Shown: piece by piece, positions 15,897 through 24,648 of the stretch | Position numbering within the stretch: position 1 is the stretch's first letter | How the letters are laid out: each line of letters begins with the position of its first letter | DNA from: JACVRW01 sp034664125 | GTDB taxonomy: Bacteria > Actinomycetota > Thermoleophilia > Solirubrobacterales > Thermoleophilaceae | Assembly (NCBI GenBank): GCA_034664125.1 | Contig: JAXDIG010000033.1 | Span: 4,324-68,323, forward strand | Reading direction: 5' to 3' | Length of the DNA stretch: 64,000 nucleotides | The notes under the pieces: model-generated | Databases searched by the model: none | Told to the model about the DNA's origin: nothing | Seen by the model: the letters and a program-made list of their open reading frames with translations, nothing else | Program-made: the position numbers and the translations under genes

Positions 15897-16274
15897 ATGC
15901 GGATGCCACCGCCGAGGCGCCTGGACCTGTGGGTGCCGCCGCTCGTTCTGATGGGCGTGATCTTCGTGCTCTCGGGGCAGCCCAGCCTCGACTCGGGCCT
16001 TGGCCTGCTCGACACGATCGGCCGCAAGCTCGTGCACTTCGGCGAGTACGCGCTGCTCTGCTTGCTCTGGTGGCGCGTGTTCTCGGACGGGCTGCCCGCC
16101 CGGCGGGCCGTCGTGCTCGCGTTCCTCGTCGCGAGCGCGTACGCCGCGACCGACGAGTACCACCAGACGTTCGTGGACGGGCGCCATGGGACCCCGCTCG
16201 ACTGGGCGATCGACAGCGCCGGCGCGGCGCTGGCCGCGCATCGGCTGCTGCGACGCGACCGGGCGGCGACGTGA
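15897..16274 (+). CDS. VanZ family membrane protein
   Basis: Small membrane protein (125 aa) of the VanZ-like family, named for teicoplanin resistance but mostly of unknown role. It has hydrophobic segments LWVPPLVLMGVIFVLSG, YALLCLLWWRVF and VVLAFLVASAYAATDE. The family hallmark runs from the loop KLVHFGEYALLC to DEYHQTFVDGRHGTPLDWAID, then a last helix. Length is typical. The start codon lies 18 bp from the divergent Rrf2 start and lacks a clear SD, so it may be leaderless or use the second ATG at 15903. Its stop overlaps the start of the histidine kinase gene (GTGA), so the two are translationally coupled. Confidence 0.88.
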   Translation: MRMPPPRRLDLWVPPLVLMGVIFVLSGQPSLDSGLGLLDTIGRKLVHFGEYALLCLLWWRVFSDGLPARRAVVLAFLVASAYAATDEYHQTFVDGRHGTPLDWAIDSAGAALAAHRLLRRDRAAT

Positions 16275-17449
16275 GGCTCCGCCGCCTTCCGATCGAGTCC
16301 GCCCAGCCACTGGTGGTCTTCGCGGTCGCGCGCCTCGCGATCGCGGTCGCGGCCCTGTTCGCGATCGTCGTCCTGGGCTTCCCGTACCACGGCAGCGGCC
16401 TCGCCGTGATCGGCGGGCTGGCGGTGCCGTGGGCGATCGGCTGCCTCGTGGTGGCGCGGCGCGAGCCGGGGCTCGTGCTGAGCCCGCTCGTGCCGGCCGG
16501 CGACCTCTTGATCCTGATCATCCTCGAAACGGTCGCCCCGGACACCTACGGCGCGGTACGAGCCGCGGCGCTGTTCCTGATCGCCGTACATGCGCACTTC
16601 CAGGGTGAGCGGCGTGGAGTCATGGTGGCGGCGCTCGGCTCCGGGGCCTTGGTCACCGCGTCCGCTGTGCGCGGTGACACGCCGGTGCCCGGCGACGTCC
16701 ACGCCTTCTACGAGACGGTCTTCGTGCTCTCGTGCCTGGCCACCGGGCTGGTGGTCGGCAGCCTGCGCACCGCGGAGTCGGCCAGCCGGCTGCGAGCGCG
16801 CAGCCTGTCGCGCCGCACGATCCAGGCCGAGGCAGAGGTCCGCCGGCGCGTGGCGGAGGCGATCCACGACGGTCCCGTCCAGGAGCTGATCGGGCTGGAC
16901 ATGATGCTGTCGTCGGCGCGCAAGGCCGCGTTCGAGGGCCGCGGCGAGGACGCCACGCGGCTGCTCGACGAGGCGCGTGAGATGACCGAGCGCAACATCC
17001 GCGTGCTGCGCGACGGCCTCGTGGACCTCGGCCCGCACGCGTTCGAGGAGCTCAGCTTCGAAACCGCGATCGAGAACTGCCTGCCGGTCTGGAAGCGTCG
17101 CTACGGCGTCGAGGTGCTCGCGACTATCGACCGCATCGAGCTGGCGCCCGACGTGGCCGGCGACCTGTTCCGCATCGCCCAGGAGGCGGTCGTGAACGCC
17201 GGGCGACACTCTGGCGCCGCGGCCGTGTCGATCAACCTGAGGAGGGTCGACTCCAGCCTGGAGCTGCGCGTGACCGACAACGGCAGCGGGTTCGGCGAGA
17301 TCGACCCGCTCGGCGCCTCGGAGCCCGGCCACCTGGGCCTGGCGATGATGCGCGAGCGCGCCGAGCTGCTCGGCGGGAGCCTCGACATCGAGACTTCGGA
17401 GCGCGGCACACGCGTGCTCGTGCTCGTGCCGGCCTCGCGCCGCCTGTGA
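16271..17449 (+). CDS. NarL-partner type membrane sensor histidine kinase (HisKA_3)
   Basis: 392-aa sensor kinase starting at GTG 16271, which overlaps the VanZ stop. The first 160 residues hold five or six hydrophobic segments with almost no periplasmic loop (a 7TM- or MASE-like sensor). The dimerisation/phosphoacceptor helix has the HisKA_3 box RVAEAIHDGPVQELIGLDM (His near residue 200). The ATPase region shows NAGRHSGAAAVS (N-box) and VTDNGSGFG (G1). No response regulator lies next to it, so it is an orphan here. Coupling to VanZ suggests a cell-envelope signal, which is inference. Confidence 0.9.
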   Translation: MRLRRLPIESAQPLVVFAVARLAIAVAALFAIVVLGFPYHGSGLAVIGGLAVPWAIGCLVVARREPGLVLSPLVPAGDLLILIILETVAPDTYGAVRAAALFLIAVHAHFQGERRGVMVAALGSGALVTASAVRGDTPVPGDVHAFYETVFVLSCLATGLVVGSLRTAESASRLRARSLSRRTIQAEAEVRRRVAEAIHDGPVQELIGLDMMLSSARKAAFEGRGEDATRLLDEAREMTERNIRVLRDGLVDLGPHAFEELSFETAIENCLPVWKRRYGVEVLATIDRIELAPDVAGDLFRIAQEAVVNAGRHSGAAAVSINLRRVDSSLELRVTDNGSGFGEIDPLGASEPGHLGLAMMRERAELLGGSLDIETSERGTRVLVLVPASRRL

Positions 17450-17461
17450 GGCAACTCAGTT

Positions 17462-19096
17462 TCATCGAGCCGGCGCGATTGTGATCGTGACCTCTGGGAT
17501 TCGCACGACCGGCCGGCTGCCCGGAAGGATTGGGGCATCCCCGTCGCGGATGACCACGATTCGGTCGTAGGCGCCCGGGCTCGGCTGATACTGCCTCCCC
17601 ATCTCCCTCGACAGGCGTCTGGGCGCATAGATCGTGATGCCCTTGCGCCGCAAGGCGTAGGCGACCGCCGACTGGAAGGTCAGGCTGTTGCGGACCTGGA
17701 TCGGCACGTCCAGGAGGACGCCGCGGCTGCCTGCGACCGCCTCCGCCACGCGGGCGCTCGTCGCCTCGACCCGGGGGTAGTCCTTGAGCCCGGGCGGCAA
17801 GCGCTCGGGGTCATCGTAGTCGCGGCCCAAGGCGACGAGGGTGGCAACGGCGGCGACCGCCACCAGCCCCGCGAGGCCCGAGGCGACCGTGCGCCGCGCG
17901 ATCTCACGATGGAACGTCGGGCGCAGGGCCCACGCCGACCAGGCGAGCATCAGCCACACCCACATTCCGGCGGGTGAGGTCCAGACCAGCACGTAGGTCA
18001 GGGCGGCGAACCCGAGTGTGCTGCTCGGAATCGACCCTGCCACCAACGCCACCGACAGGATCAGCAGGGTCGCGAGCGCAAGCCCAGCCGACAGTTCGTG
18101 CCGTCTTCGCCGCAGCGCCACCACCAGCAGCACCAGCAGGCCGGCGAGTAGGAGGACCAGCGACACCGTCGTTGCCACCGGCACCCGCATCGGTTCCACG
18201 ACGCGCTCGTACTGCGCCCGGGAGCGCTTGACCCACCAGGGCACCACTCCGATCGCCCGAGCCGCGGTCTTCCAGCCGGCCTTCGCCCCGCCGGTCGGAT
18301 GGTCGTCGGTCGCGATCCGATAAGCCAGGGTGAGGTTGCCGGGGTCGTGACGTATTTCGTCGAAGATGGGCGCGCTCCAGCAGACCAACCCGATCAACGC
18401 GGCCGCGATCGCCCAGCGGCGCAGCCGGGCAGCGGGGCGAAGCCGCCTCCAGGCCACCAGGCCGCCCACCGCCACCCCGAGGGCTGCGACCGTCGGGATC
18501 AGGTAGGTGAAGTGGACCTGCGCGACGTAGCTGGCGACGACGGCGAGCACGGGCAGCAGGCGATAGTCCCCGCAGGCCACCGACCAAGCCACGAACAGCA
18601 GAAGCGTGAATGGGAAGACCCCCGCCCAGCAGTTCCAGACCTCGTACGGCACCTCGACCGGCAGCGAGCGGGACATGAGAGCGACCGCGATCGCCGCCGC
18701 GATCGCGAGGGCCAGGCCTCCGCGCCGACCGGCGAGGACCACCACGCCGAGGACGCACGCTACGTTGACCGCGCCCATTGTCAGCACGGTCGCCTTCGGC
18801 CCCAGATGGGCCGGAACCGCGAGCAGCCAGTACAGCATCGGACCCAGGCTGTAGGTCGCCTCGTGGATCAGCGGAGACGACTGCGAGTACTGCCCCACCA
18901 GCGGCGGATGCTCGCTGAGCACGTCGAAGGCGCGCAGGGCGATCATGCCGTCGTCGCTGCTCGGATACCAGCCGAAGTCGATCGCGTGGACGGTCGCGAC
19001 GATCACGGGGATCGCCGCAACCAGGCCCAGCAGAGGAGCGAACGCGCGCGCGTTCAGCGACGAGCCATTGCCTCGCGCATTCGGCACGCTCGCCAC
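17462..19096 (-). CDS. Multi-pass membrane protein, GT-C glycosyltransferase-like (544 aa)
   Basis: About 11-12 hydrophobic segments span most of the protein. A loop after the first helix, FGWYPSSDDGMIALRAFDV, carries a double acidic motif in the position where GT-C enzymes (PMT/ArnT/GT87-type) bind metal and lipid-linked sugar. The soluble C-terminal part of about 120 residues (LKDYPRVEATSARVAEAVAG onward) resembles the periplasmic tail of such enzymes. A role in cell-wall glycan or glycolipid assembly is plausible but not established. The start at 19096 is the first in-frame ATG. It lies 39 bp downstream of the GH3 gene on the same strand and is convergent with the histidine kinase. Confidence 0.6.
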   Translation of the reverse strand: MASVPNARGNGSSLNARAFAPLLGLVAAIPVIVATVHAIDFGWYPSSDDGMIALRAFDVLSEHPPLVGQYSQSSPLIHEATYSLGPMLYWLLAVPAHLGPKATVLTMGAVNVACVLGVVVLAGRRGGLALAIAAAIAVALMSRSLPVEVPYEVWNCWAGVFPFTLLLFVAWSVACGDYRLLPVLAVVASYVAQVHFTYLIPTVAALGVAVGGLVAWRRLRPAARLRRWAIAAALIGLVCWSAPIFDEIRHDPGNLTLAYRIATDDHPTGGAKAGWKTAARAIGVVPWWVKRSRAQYERVVEPMRVPVATTVSLVLLLAGLLVLLVVALRRRRHELSAGLALATLLILSVALVAGSIPSSTLGFAALTYVLVWTSPAGMWVWLMLAWSAWALRPTFHREIARRTVASGLAGLVAVAAVATLVALGRDYDDPERLPPGLKDYPRVEATSARVAEAVAGSRGVLLDVPIQVRNSLTFQSAVAYALRRKGITIYAPRRLSREMGRQYQPSPGAYDRIVVIRDGDAPILPGSRPVVRIPEVTITIAPAR

Positions 19097-19135
19097 ATGC
19101 GCAGTCTTCCCCCACCAGTCGACTCATCACACCAG

Positions 19136-21340
19136 CTAGCGCGGAACTGCCGTCGCCGCTCCCGGGCAGTGCGCGCCGCTCACGGCGATCGTGGCGCGGG
19201 CGACGATGTCGCGGGAGGAACGGCCGAGCAGCACGCCGTAGCAGCCCGGCGCCGCCTGCCAGCGGTCGCGGCGGGCGTTCCAGAACGAGAACGCGCGAGC
19301 GCCGAGCTGGAAGTGAATCCGCGTCCGACGGCCCGGGCGCAGCGTCACCGACTCGAAGCCCTTGAGCTGGAGCGGTGGCTGAAGGCGCCCCGGCGCGCCC
19401 GGCAGCGCGAGGTAGAGCTGCGGCACCGCCACGCCGGTGCGGCGACCGGTGTTGACCACCTCGACGGACATCCGCGCGCCGACACCGCTCGGCGGCGCCC
19501 CCAACCGCAGGCGCCGGAACGCGAAGCGCGTGTAGGAGAGGCCGTGCCCGAACGGGAAGGCCGGTGCGATGCGGCGCTGGTCGTACCAGCGGTACCCGAC
19601 CAGCACGCCCTCGGTGTAGTGCACGACATCGCCGACGCCGGGATAGCGCCTGCGGTTGCCCGCCGTGGGCAGGTCGCCCTCGCGGCGCGGGAACGTGGCC
19701 GGCAGCCGCCCGCCCGGGTCCACGTCCCCGAACAGCACGCGCGCGATCGCGGCACCGCCACCGCTGCCCGGATACCACGCCTCGACGATGCCCTCCACGC
19801 GGTCCCGCCACGGCGTCAGCACCGGGCCGGCGGTTTCCAGGACCACGATCGTGTGATCGTTGGCTGCGGCCACCCGCCGGACAAGCTGGTCGCGCTTCAG
19901 GCCCTCGCCGGCCCCGCAGTCCAGCGCGAGGCAGGGCTTGTCCTCCCCCTCGCCCGCTGTGTCGGCGACCACGACGACCGCGGCGTCGGCGTCGCGCGCC
20001 ACGTCGGCGGCGCGCTGGAGGTCGTCGCCGGGGTCGTAGCGCACGTCGACGCCGCGGCCCGCACGGGTCGCGATGCCCGCGCGCGGGGTCACCAGCGAGT
20101 AGGGCTGCACGTTTGAGGAGCCGCCGCCGTTCTTGTAGGCGTCGCCGTCGGCGCCGATGACCGCGAGCGACTTCAGCCGCGCCGGGTCGAGCGGCAGCGC
20201 CCGATCGTTCTTGAGCAGCACCGTCCCCGCCTCGGCCAGGCGGCGCGCCTCCTGCGCGTGGCCGGTCCTGTCGATGCGAGAGTCGTCGTCCACGTAGGCG
20301 GCCCTGTCGAAGAACCCGTGCGCGAACAGCGTCCGCAGCAGGTTGCCGACCGCGCGGTCGACGAGCGCCTGGCGGGTGCGCCCCGCCGCCAGCGCGGCCT
20401 GGACGGCCGCCGGCGTGTAGTTCTCGCCCCCGTCCGCATCGAAGAACGGGAACGGCTCGAAGTCCAGGCCCGCCAGCAACCCGCTGCCGATGCGCTTCGA
20501 GGCGCCGTAGTCGGCCAGCACGAACCCGCGGAAGCCCCAGCGACGCCGCAGGACCTGCTGCAGCAGCCACGTGTTCTCGCAGGCGTGCGGGCCGTTGAGC
20601 CGGTTGTAGGAGCACATGACCGAGCCGGCCTGGCCGTCCTTGACCGCGGCCTCGAACTGGGAGAGGTACAGCTCGATCAGCGTGCGTTCGTCCACGCGCG
20701 CGTCGACCTTGAAGCGGCTTCCGGCGGTCGTGCCGTCGGCCCGGCGCTGACCCTCCTGGTTGTTCACCGCGAAGTGCTTGACGTTCGCGATCACGCCCTG
20801 CGCCTGCGCGCCGCGGATCCACGCGACCCCGAGCTGCGCGGTGAGCAGCGGGTCCTCGCCGAGGCTCTCGAACGCGCGACCCCAGAGCGGGGTGCGCAGC
20901 AGGTTGATCGTCGGGGCGTAGACCACGTCGCTGCCCTTCAGCCTGGCCTCGTTGCCCACCAGGCCGCCGTCGCGCCGGGCGAGCCGCCGGTTGAAGCTGG
21001 CAGCCAGCGCAAGCGAGGAGGGCAGCGCGGTGCTCGGCCCCTGCCTCACCCCCACCGGTCCGTCGGTCAGGTACAGCGGCGGCAGGTCCAGCCGCGGCAC
21101 GCCGAGGCCGGTGCCGGTATGAGTGCCGGGCAGCCCGGCCACGCCGCTCGCGTCGTCGCCGCCGAGCAGGCTGATCCGCTCGGCGGGGGTGAGCGCATCC
21201 AGGAGCAACTGGGCGCGGCGGTCGGGCGACATGGAGGTGTCGCACCACGGGTGGTCGCCGCAGCGACCCGCGGCTTCAGCAGCGGCGCCGGGCCATGCGG
21301 CCAGCAGCGCAAGTGTCACGGCGATCCATCGTCCCCTCAC
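19136..21340 (-). CDS. Secreted glycoside hydrolase family 3 (beta-glucosidase type)
   Basis: 734-aa enzyme with an N-terminal signal peptide (MRGRWIAVTLALLAAWPGAA). The GH3 N-domain shows LYLTDGPVGVRQ, NVKHFAVNNQEGQRR and, near residue 280, FRGFVLADYGASKR, where the Asp is the nucleophile. The C-domain begins at EAGTVLLKNDRALPLD, and a fibronectin III-like tail starts at RMSVEVVNTGRRTGVAVPQ. No PA14 insert is present. It should act outside the cell on beta-linked glucosides or xylosides; specificity cannot be read from sequence. It is followed on the same strand by the GT-C-like membrane gene. Confidence 0.92.
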   Translation of the reverse strand: MRGRWIAVTLALLAAWPGAAAEAAGRCGDHPWCDTSMSPDRRAQLLLDALTPAERISLLGGDDASGVAGLPGTHTGTGLGVPRLDLPPLYLTDGPVGVRQGPSTALPSSLALAASFNRRLARRDGGLVGNEARLKGSDVVYAPTINLLRTPLWGRAFESLGEDPLLTAQLGVAWIRGAQAQGVIANVKHFAVNNQEGQRRADGTTAGSRFKVDARVDERTLIELYLSQFEAAVKDGQAGSVMCSYNRLNGPHACENTWLLQQVLRRRWGFRGFVLADYGASKRIGSGLLAGLDFEPFPFFDADGGENYTPAAVQAALAAGRTRQALVDRAVGNLLRTLFAHGFFDRAAYVDDDSRIDRTGHAQEARRLAEAGTVLLKNDRALPLDPARLKSLAVIGADGDAYKNGGGSSNVQPYSLVTPRAGIATRAGRGVDVRYDPGDDLQRAADVARDADAAVVVVADTAGEGEDKPCLALDCGAGEGLKRDQLVRRVAAANDHTIVVLETAGPVLTPWRDRVEGIVEAWYPGSGGGAAIARVLFGDVDPGGRLPATFPRREGDLPTAGNRRRYPGVGDVVHYTEGVLVGYRWYDQRRIAPAFPFGHGLSYTRFAFRRLRLGAPPSGVGARMSVEVVNTGRRTGVAVPQLYLALPGAPGRLQPPLQLKGFESVTLRPGRRTRIHFQLGARAFSFWNARRDRWQAAPGCYGVLLGRSSRDIVARATIAVSGAHCPGAATAVPR

Positions 21341-21364
21341 TGGAGGGGGACACTATCCGGGGGG

Positions 21365-22450
21365 CTATAGCCAGCCGCGCTCGGTGGCGATCAGGACCGC
21401 CTGCGCCCTGTCCACGGCGCCGAGCTTCGCGTACGTGTTGTGCAGGTGCGTGCGCACCGTGCTCGTCGACAGCTCGAGCTCGTGGGCGATCTGCTTGTAG
21501 ACCTTGCCCTCCGCGAGCCGCTTCAGCACCTCGACCTCACGGGCCGAGAGCGGGCACGGGTCGACGTGGCGCTTGGCCTGGCCGTTGCCGTTCGGAAGCT
21601 CATACATGACCTCGCGCAGCTGCGCGGTGGTCAGGTCGCACGCGTGTGCGGCCTGCAGCAGCTCCTTGGGGTTGACCGGCTGCGCGTGCCCGTAGTGGGC
21701 GAGCATGTCGGCCAGCCGGACCAGCGCGGGCTCGCCCTCGGCGTCGTCGGCGTGGTGACGCTCGATCGCCATCGCGAGCCGGTTGGGAAGCGCCCAGCGC
21801 CGGGCGAGCACGCCGCCCACCAGCGCGTGGTCCACGCCCAGCTCGAGGCGCTCCTTGTGCAGGCGCTGCTCCGGAGTGCGGGCGTTGCCGTGGATCTGCG
21901 AGGGATAGCCGGGGTAGGCATGGCTCAGCACGAGCTTGCCGATGTCGTGCAGCAGCGCCGAGCAGAGCAGCTCGTCGCGATCCTCGTACTCGAGCTCGCG
22001 GGCGAGCCGGTCCGCTGCGGCCTGGGTGGCCACGGCGTGCAGGCGGAAGCGCTCGGGCATCAGGTCCCAGCCCGGGGTGCGCTCGAAGAAGTCGAAGGTG
22101 GTGGCCCGGGCGGCGAGCGTCTCGACGCCCTCCGGCGAGAGGATCTCGATCGCCTCGGGGATCCCGGCGACCTTGCCCTTCTTGCGCGGCGAGTTGCGGT
22201 TGGCGATGCGCAGGACCGTGATCACCAGCGCCACGTCGGACTCGACCGCCGCAACCACCTCGCCCACGGACGTGCGGTCCTCACGGACGACGCGCAGCAC
22301 CCTGTCGCGGGACTCCGCGAGGGCGGGGAAGGCCTCCAGTGCATCGAAGGCGGCGGTCAGGCGACGGCCGTGGCCTTCGCTGTTCGGCGAAACCACCGGC
22401 TGCGAGCCGGCGGCTGTGGTGGTGGCGGCAGCTGGCATGTGCGGTCCCAC
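21365..22450 (-). CDS. HDOD domain protein fused to a LuxR-type HTH
   Basis: 361-aa cytosolic protein. Residues about 30-260 are an HDOD domain: VGEVVAAVESDVALVITVLR, PEAIEILSPEGVETLA, LLCSALLHDIGKLVLSHAYP and LGVDHALVGGVLARRWALP. The HD residues in LLHDIGK and a later ERHH are kept. Residues about 295-361 are a LuxR/NarL helix-turn-helix: LSAREVEVLKRLAEGKVYKQ, then LSTSTVRTHLHNTYAKLG. HDOD proteins usually act in signalling and lack DNA-binding domains, so this appears to be a one-component regulator sensing an unknown signal. It is flanked by GH3 downstream (24 bp) and gltX upstream (41 bp), all on the minus strand. Confidence 0.85.
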   Translation of the reverse strand: MGPHMPAAATTTAAGSQPVVSPNSEGHGRRLTAAFDALEAFPALAESRDRVLRVVREDRTSVGEVVAAVESDVALVITVLRIANRNSPRKKGKVAGIPEAIEILSPEGVETLAARATTFDFFERTPGWDLMPERFRLHAVATQAAADRLARELEYEDRDELLCSALLHDIGKLVLSHAYPGYPSQIHGNARTPEQRLHKERLELGVDHALVGGVLARRWALPNRLAMAIERHHADDAEGEPALVRLADMLAHYGHAQPVNPKELLQAAHACDLTTAQLREVMYELPNGNGQAKRHVDPCPLSAREVEVLKRLAEGKVYKQIAHELELSTSTVRTHLHNTYAKLGAVDRAQAVLIATERGWL

Positions 22451-22491
22451 TGGCTATCGGCAGGGCGCGACAAACGCTTGAGAGCCGCCGA

Positions 22492-23751
22492 TCAGCTGGC
22501 GGAGGCTTTTTCCAGCGCAGAATCGATGCGCGCGAGCGTCTCGTCGCGCCCCAGCGCGGCCACCGACTCGAAGATGCCGGGCGAGACGGTGGTGCCGGCG
22601 ATCGCCACGCGCACCGGCTGGAAGACGTCCTTTGGTTTGGCGTCAAAGCGCTCGACCACGCCGCGCAGCGCCCGCTCGACCGTCTCCACGTCGAACGGCT
22701 CGGCCTGCTCCAGCGCCTCCCGCGCGGCGCGCAGCCGCTCCGGAGCACCGTCGCGCATCACCTTGCTCCAGGCCTGCTCGTCGAAGTCCCGGCGCTCGAC
22801 CAGGAACCCGGCCAGCGGCCAGAAGTCGGCGAGCGTCTGCATCTTGTCCTGGCTGATCTCGACGGCCTCGGTGGGCAGCTCGCGGCCGGTCAGCTGCTCG
22901 AGCCGGCCCTTCAGCTCCTCGACGGGCAGCTCGCGCAGGTAGCGCCCGTTCATCCAGCGCAGCTTCTGCTCGTCGAACACCGCCGGGTTCTTCGACACTC
23001 GCGACAGGTCGAAGCGCTCGATCAGCTCGTCGGTGGTGAAGAAGGTGGTCGACTCGTCGTAGCCCCACCCCAGCAGGGCGATGTAGTTGCGCACGGCCTC
23101 GGGCAGGTAGCCGGAGTCGCGCAGCTCCTGGACCGAGGCGGCGCCGTGGCGCTTGGAGAGCTTCTTGCCGTCGGGGCCGTGCAGCAGCGGGAGGTGCGCG
23201 TAGGCCGGCGGCTCCTCGCCGAGCGCGCGCAGGATCATCACCTGGCGCGGCGTGTTGGAGATCTGGTCCTCGCCGCGGACGACCTGCGTGATGCCCATGT
23301 CGCGGTCGTCCACAGCCGCAGCCAGGTTGTAGAGGGCGCTGCCGTCCGAGCGGCGAATCACGAAGTCCTGGATCGCCTGATTGGGCGTGGCGATCTCGCC
23401 GCGGATCTGGTCGTGGATCACCGTCTCGCCCTCGTCGGGCACGCGCAGGCGCACCGCGCCATCGTCCTCGTAGGCGTGCCCGGCCGAGAGCAGCTGCTCG
23501 ATCGCGGCGGTGTGCGCCGGCGCCCGCTCCGCCTGCGAGATCGGCCCCTCGTCCCAGTCGAGCTCGAGCCAGCGCAGCGCGTCGAGGATCTGCTCCACGT
23601 TCTCCGGCGTGGATCGCTCGCGGTCGGTGTCCTCGATGCGCAGCACGAACTCGCCGCCCTGACCGCGCGCGAGAAGCCAGTTGTACAGTGCCGTCCTCGC
23701 GCCGCCGATGTGCAGCACGCCCGTGGGTGACGGTGCGAAGCGAACTCTCAT
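22492..23751 (-). CDS. gltX: Glutamyl-tRNA synthetase, shortened form
   Basis: Class I synthetase charging tRNA(Glu), and probably tRNA(Gln) given gatCAB nearby. HIGH is PSPTGVLHIGGARTALYNWL at the N-terminus and KMSKS is GPDGKKLSKRHGA near residue 230. The C-terminus (SPGIFESVAALGRDETLARI) is family-typical, so the gene is complete. At 419 aa it is about 50-70 residues short of usual. The gap falls after LLSAGHAY (residue 94), where most GltX proteins carry the Cys-rich CxC...CR zinc segment; here the sequence jumps to EDDGAVRLRVPDEG. The start ATG 23751 has an AAGGGGA site that overlaps the divergent nfo start region. Confidence 0.92.
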   Translation of the reverse strand: MRVRFAPSPTGVLHIGGARTALYNWLLARGQGGEFVLRIEDTDRERSTPENVEQILDALRWLELDWDEGPISQAERAPAHTAAIEQLLSAGHAYEDDGAVRLRVPDEGETVIHDQIRGEIATPNQAIQDFVIRRSDGSALYNLAAAVDDRDMGITQVVRGEDQISNTPRQVMILRALGEEPPAYAHLPLLHGPDGKKLSKRHGAASVQELRDSGYLPEAVRNYIALLGWGYDESTTFFTTDELIERFDLSRVSKNPAVFDEQKLRWMNGRYLRELPVEELKGRLEQLTGRELPTEAVEISQDKMQTLADFWPLAGFLVERRDFDEQAWSKVMRDGAPERLRAAREALEQAEPFDVETVERALRGVVERFDAKPKDVFQPVRVAIAGTTVSPGIFESVAALGRDETLARIDSALEKASAS

Positions 23752-23760
23752 TCCCCTTCG

Positions 23761-24630
23761 ATGCTAATCGGCGCCCACGTCTCGACGGCCGGCGGCCTCG
23801 TGCAGGCGCACGAGCGGGGCGTCGAGCGCGGGTGCGACGCGATCCAGGTCTTCAACCAGTCGCCGCGCATGTGGCGCCCCACCCGCTGGAAGCCTGACGA
23901 CGTCGCGCGGTTCCTCGAGCTGATCGAGGGCGGGCCGATCAAGTCGGCCACGATCCACGCCGTCTACCTGATCAACCCGGCCACCAAGGACCGCGACATG
24001 CGCCGCAAGTCGGCAGACTCGCTGATCCACGCCCTGCGCATGGGCGACGAGATCGGGGCCGACGGCGTCGTGCTCCACCCCGGCTCCACCCTCGGCGAGC
24101 CCCACGCCGAGGCGCTGCCGCGGGCGGGTGACATGGTGCGCCACGCGCTCTCCGAGTCGGACTCGTGCCGCCTGCTGCTGGAGAACACCGCCGGGGCGGG
24201 CAACACGCTGGGGCGCTCCTTCGAGGAGCTGCGCGAGCTGATCGACCTGGCGGGCGGCGACAAGCGCATCGGCGTCTGCCTCGACTCCTGCCACATGCTC
24301 GCCAGCGGCTTCGACATCCGCAGCGCGGACAAGCTCGGCGCTGTGATCGACGACTGCGTGAAGATCGTCGGCCTGCGCCGGCTGCGCTGCCTGCACATGA
24401 ACGACTCGCAAACGCCGCTCGGCTCGAACCGCGACCGCCACGCACCGCCCGGCGGCGGCGAGCTGGGCCCGCGCGGCTGCGCCGCCTTCCTATCGGAGCC
24501 GCGCTTCGAGAAGCTGCCGGTCCTGTTCGAGGGCCCGGGCGTGGAGGGCAAGGCGCCGGCGAAAGTGGACGTCGACGAGATGCGCAAGCTGCGCGCCAAC
24601 GGGCTGCGGGCGCGCAAGCGGCGCGGCTAG
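23761..24630 (+). CDS. nfo: Deoxyribonuclease IV (AP endonuclease, family 2)
   Basis: Zinc-dependent endonuclease cutting 5' of abasic sites in base-excision repair. The 289-aa protein begins MLIGAHVSTAGG, the canonical opening. Metal-ligand motifs are visible: IHAVYLINPATKD, LHPGSTLGEPH, LLLENTAGAGNTLG, ICLDSCHMLASGFD (here VCLDSCHM), LHMNDSQTPLGSNRDRHA and the late LFEGPGVEGK. The ATG is only 9 bp from the gltX start on the other strand, and no SD precedes it. The mRNA may thus be leaderless, or transcription may begin inside gltX. Confidence 0.94.
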   Translation: MLIGAHVSTAGGLVQAHERGVERGCDAIQVFNQSPRMWRPTRWKPDDVARFLELIEGGPIKSATIHAVYLINPATKDRDMRRKSADSLIHALRMGDEIGADGVVLHPGSTLGEPHAEALPRAGDMVRHALSESDSCRLLLENTAGAGNTLGRSFEELRELIDLAGGDKRIGVCLDSCHMLASGFDIRSADKLGAVIDDCVKIVGLRRLRCLHMNDSQTPLGSNRDRHAPPGGGELGPRGCAAFLSEPRFEKLPVLFEGPGVEGKAPAKVDVDEMRKLRANGLRARKRRG

Positions 24631-24648
24631 CCGGCCGGCGCGACGGGC

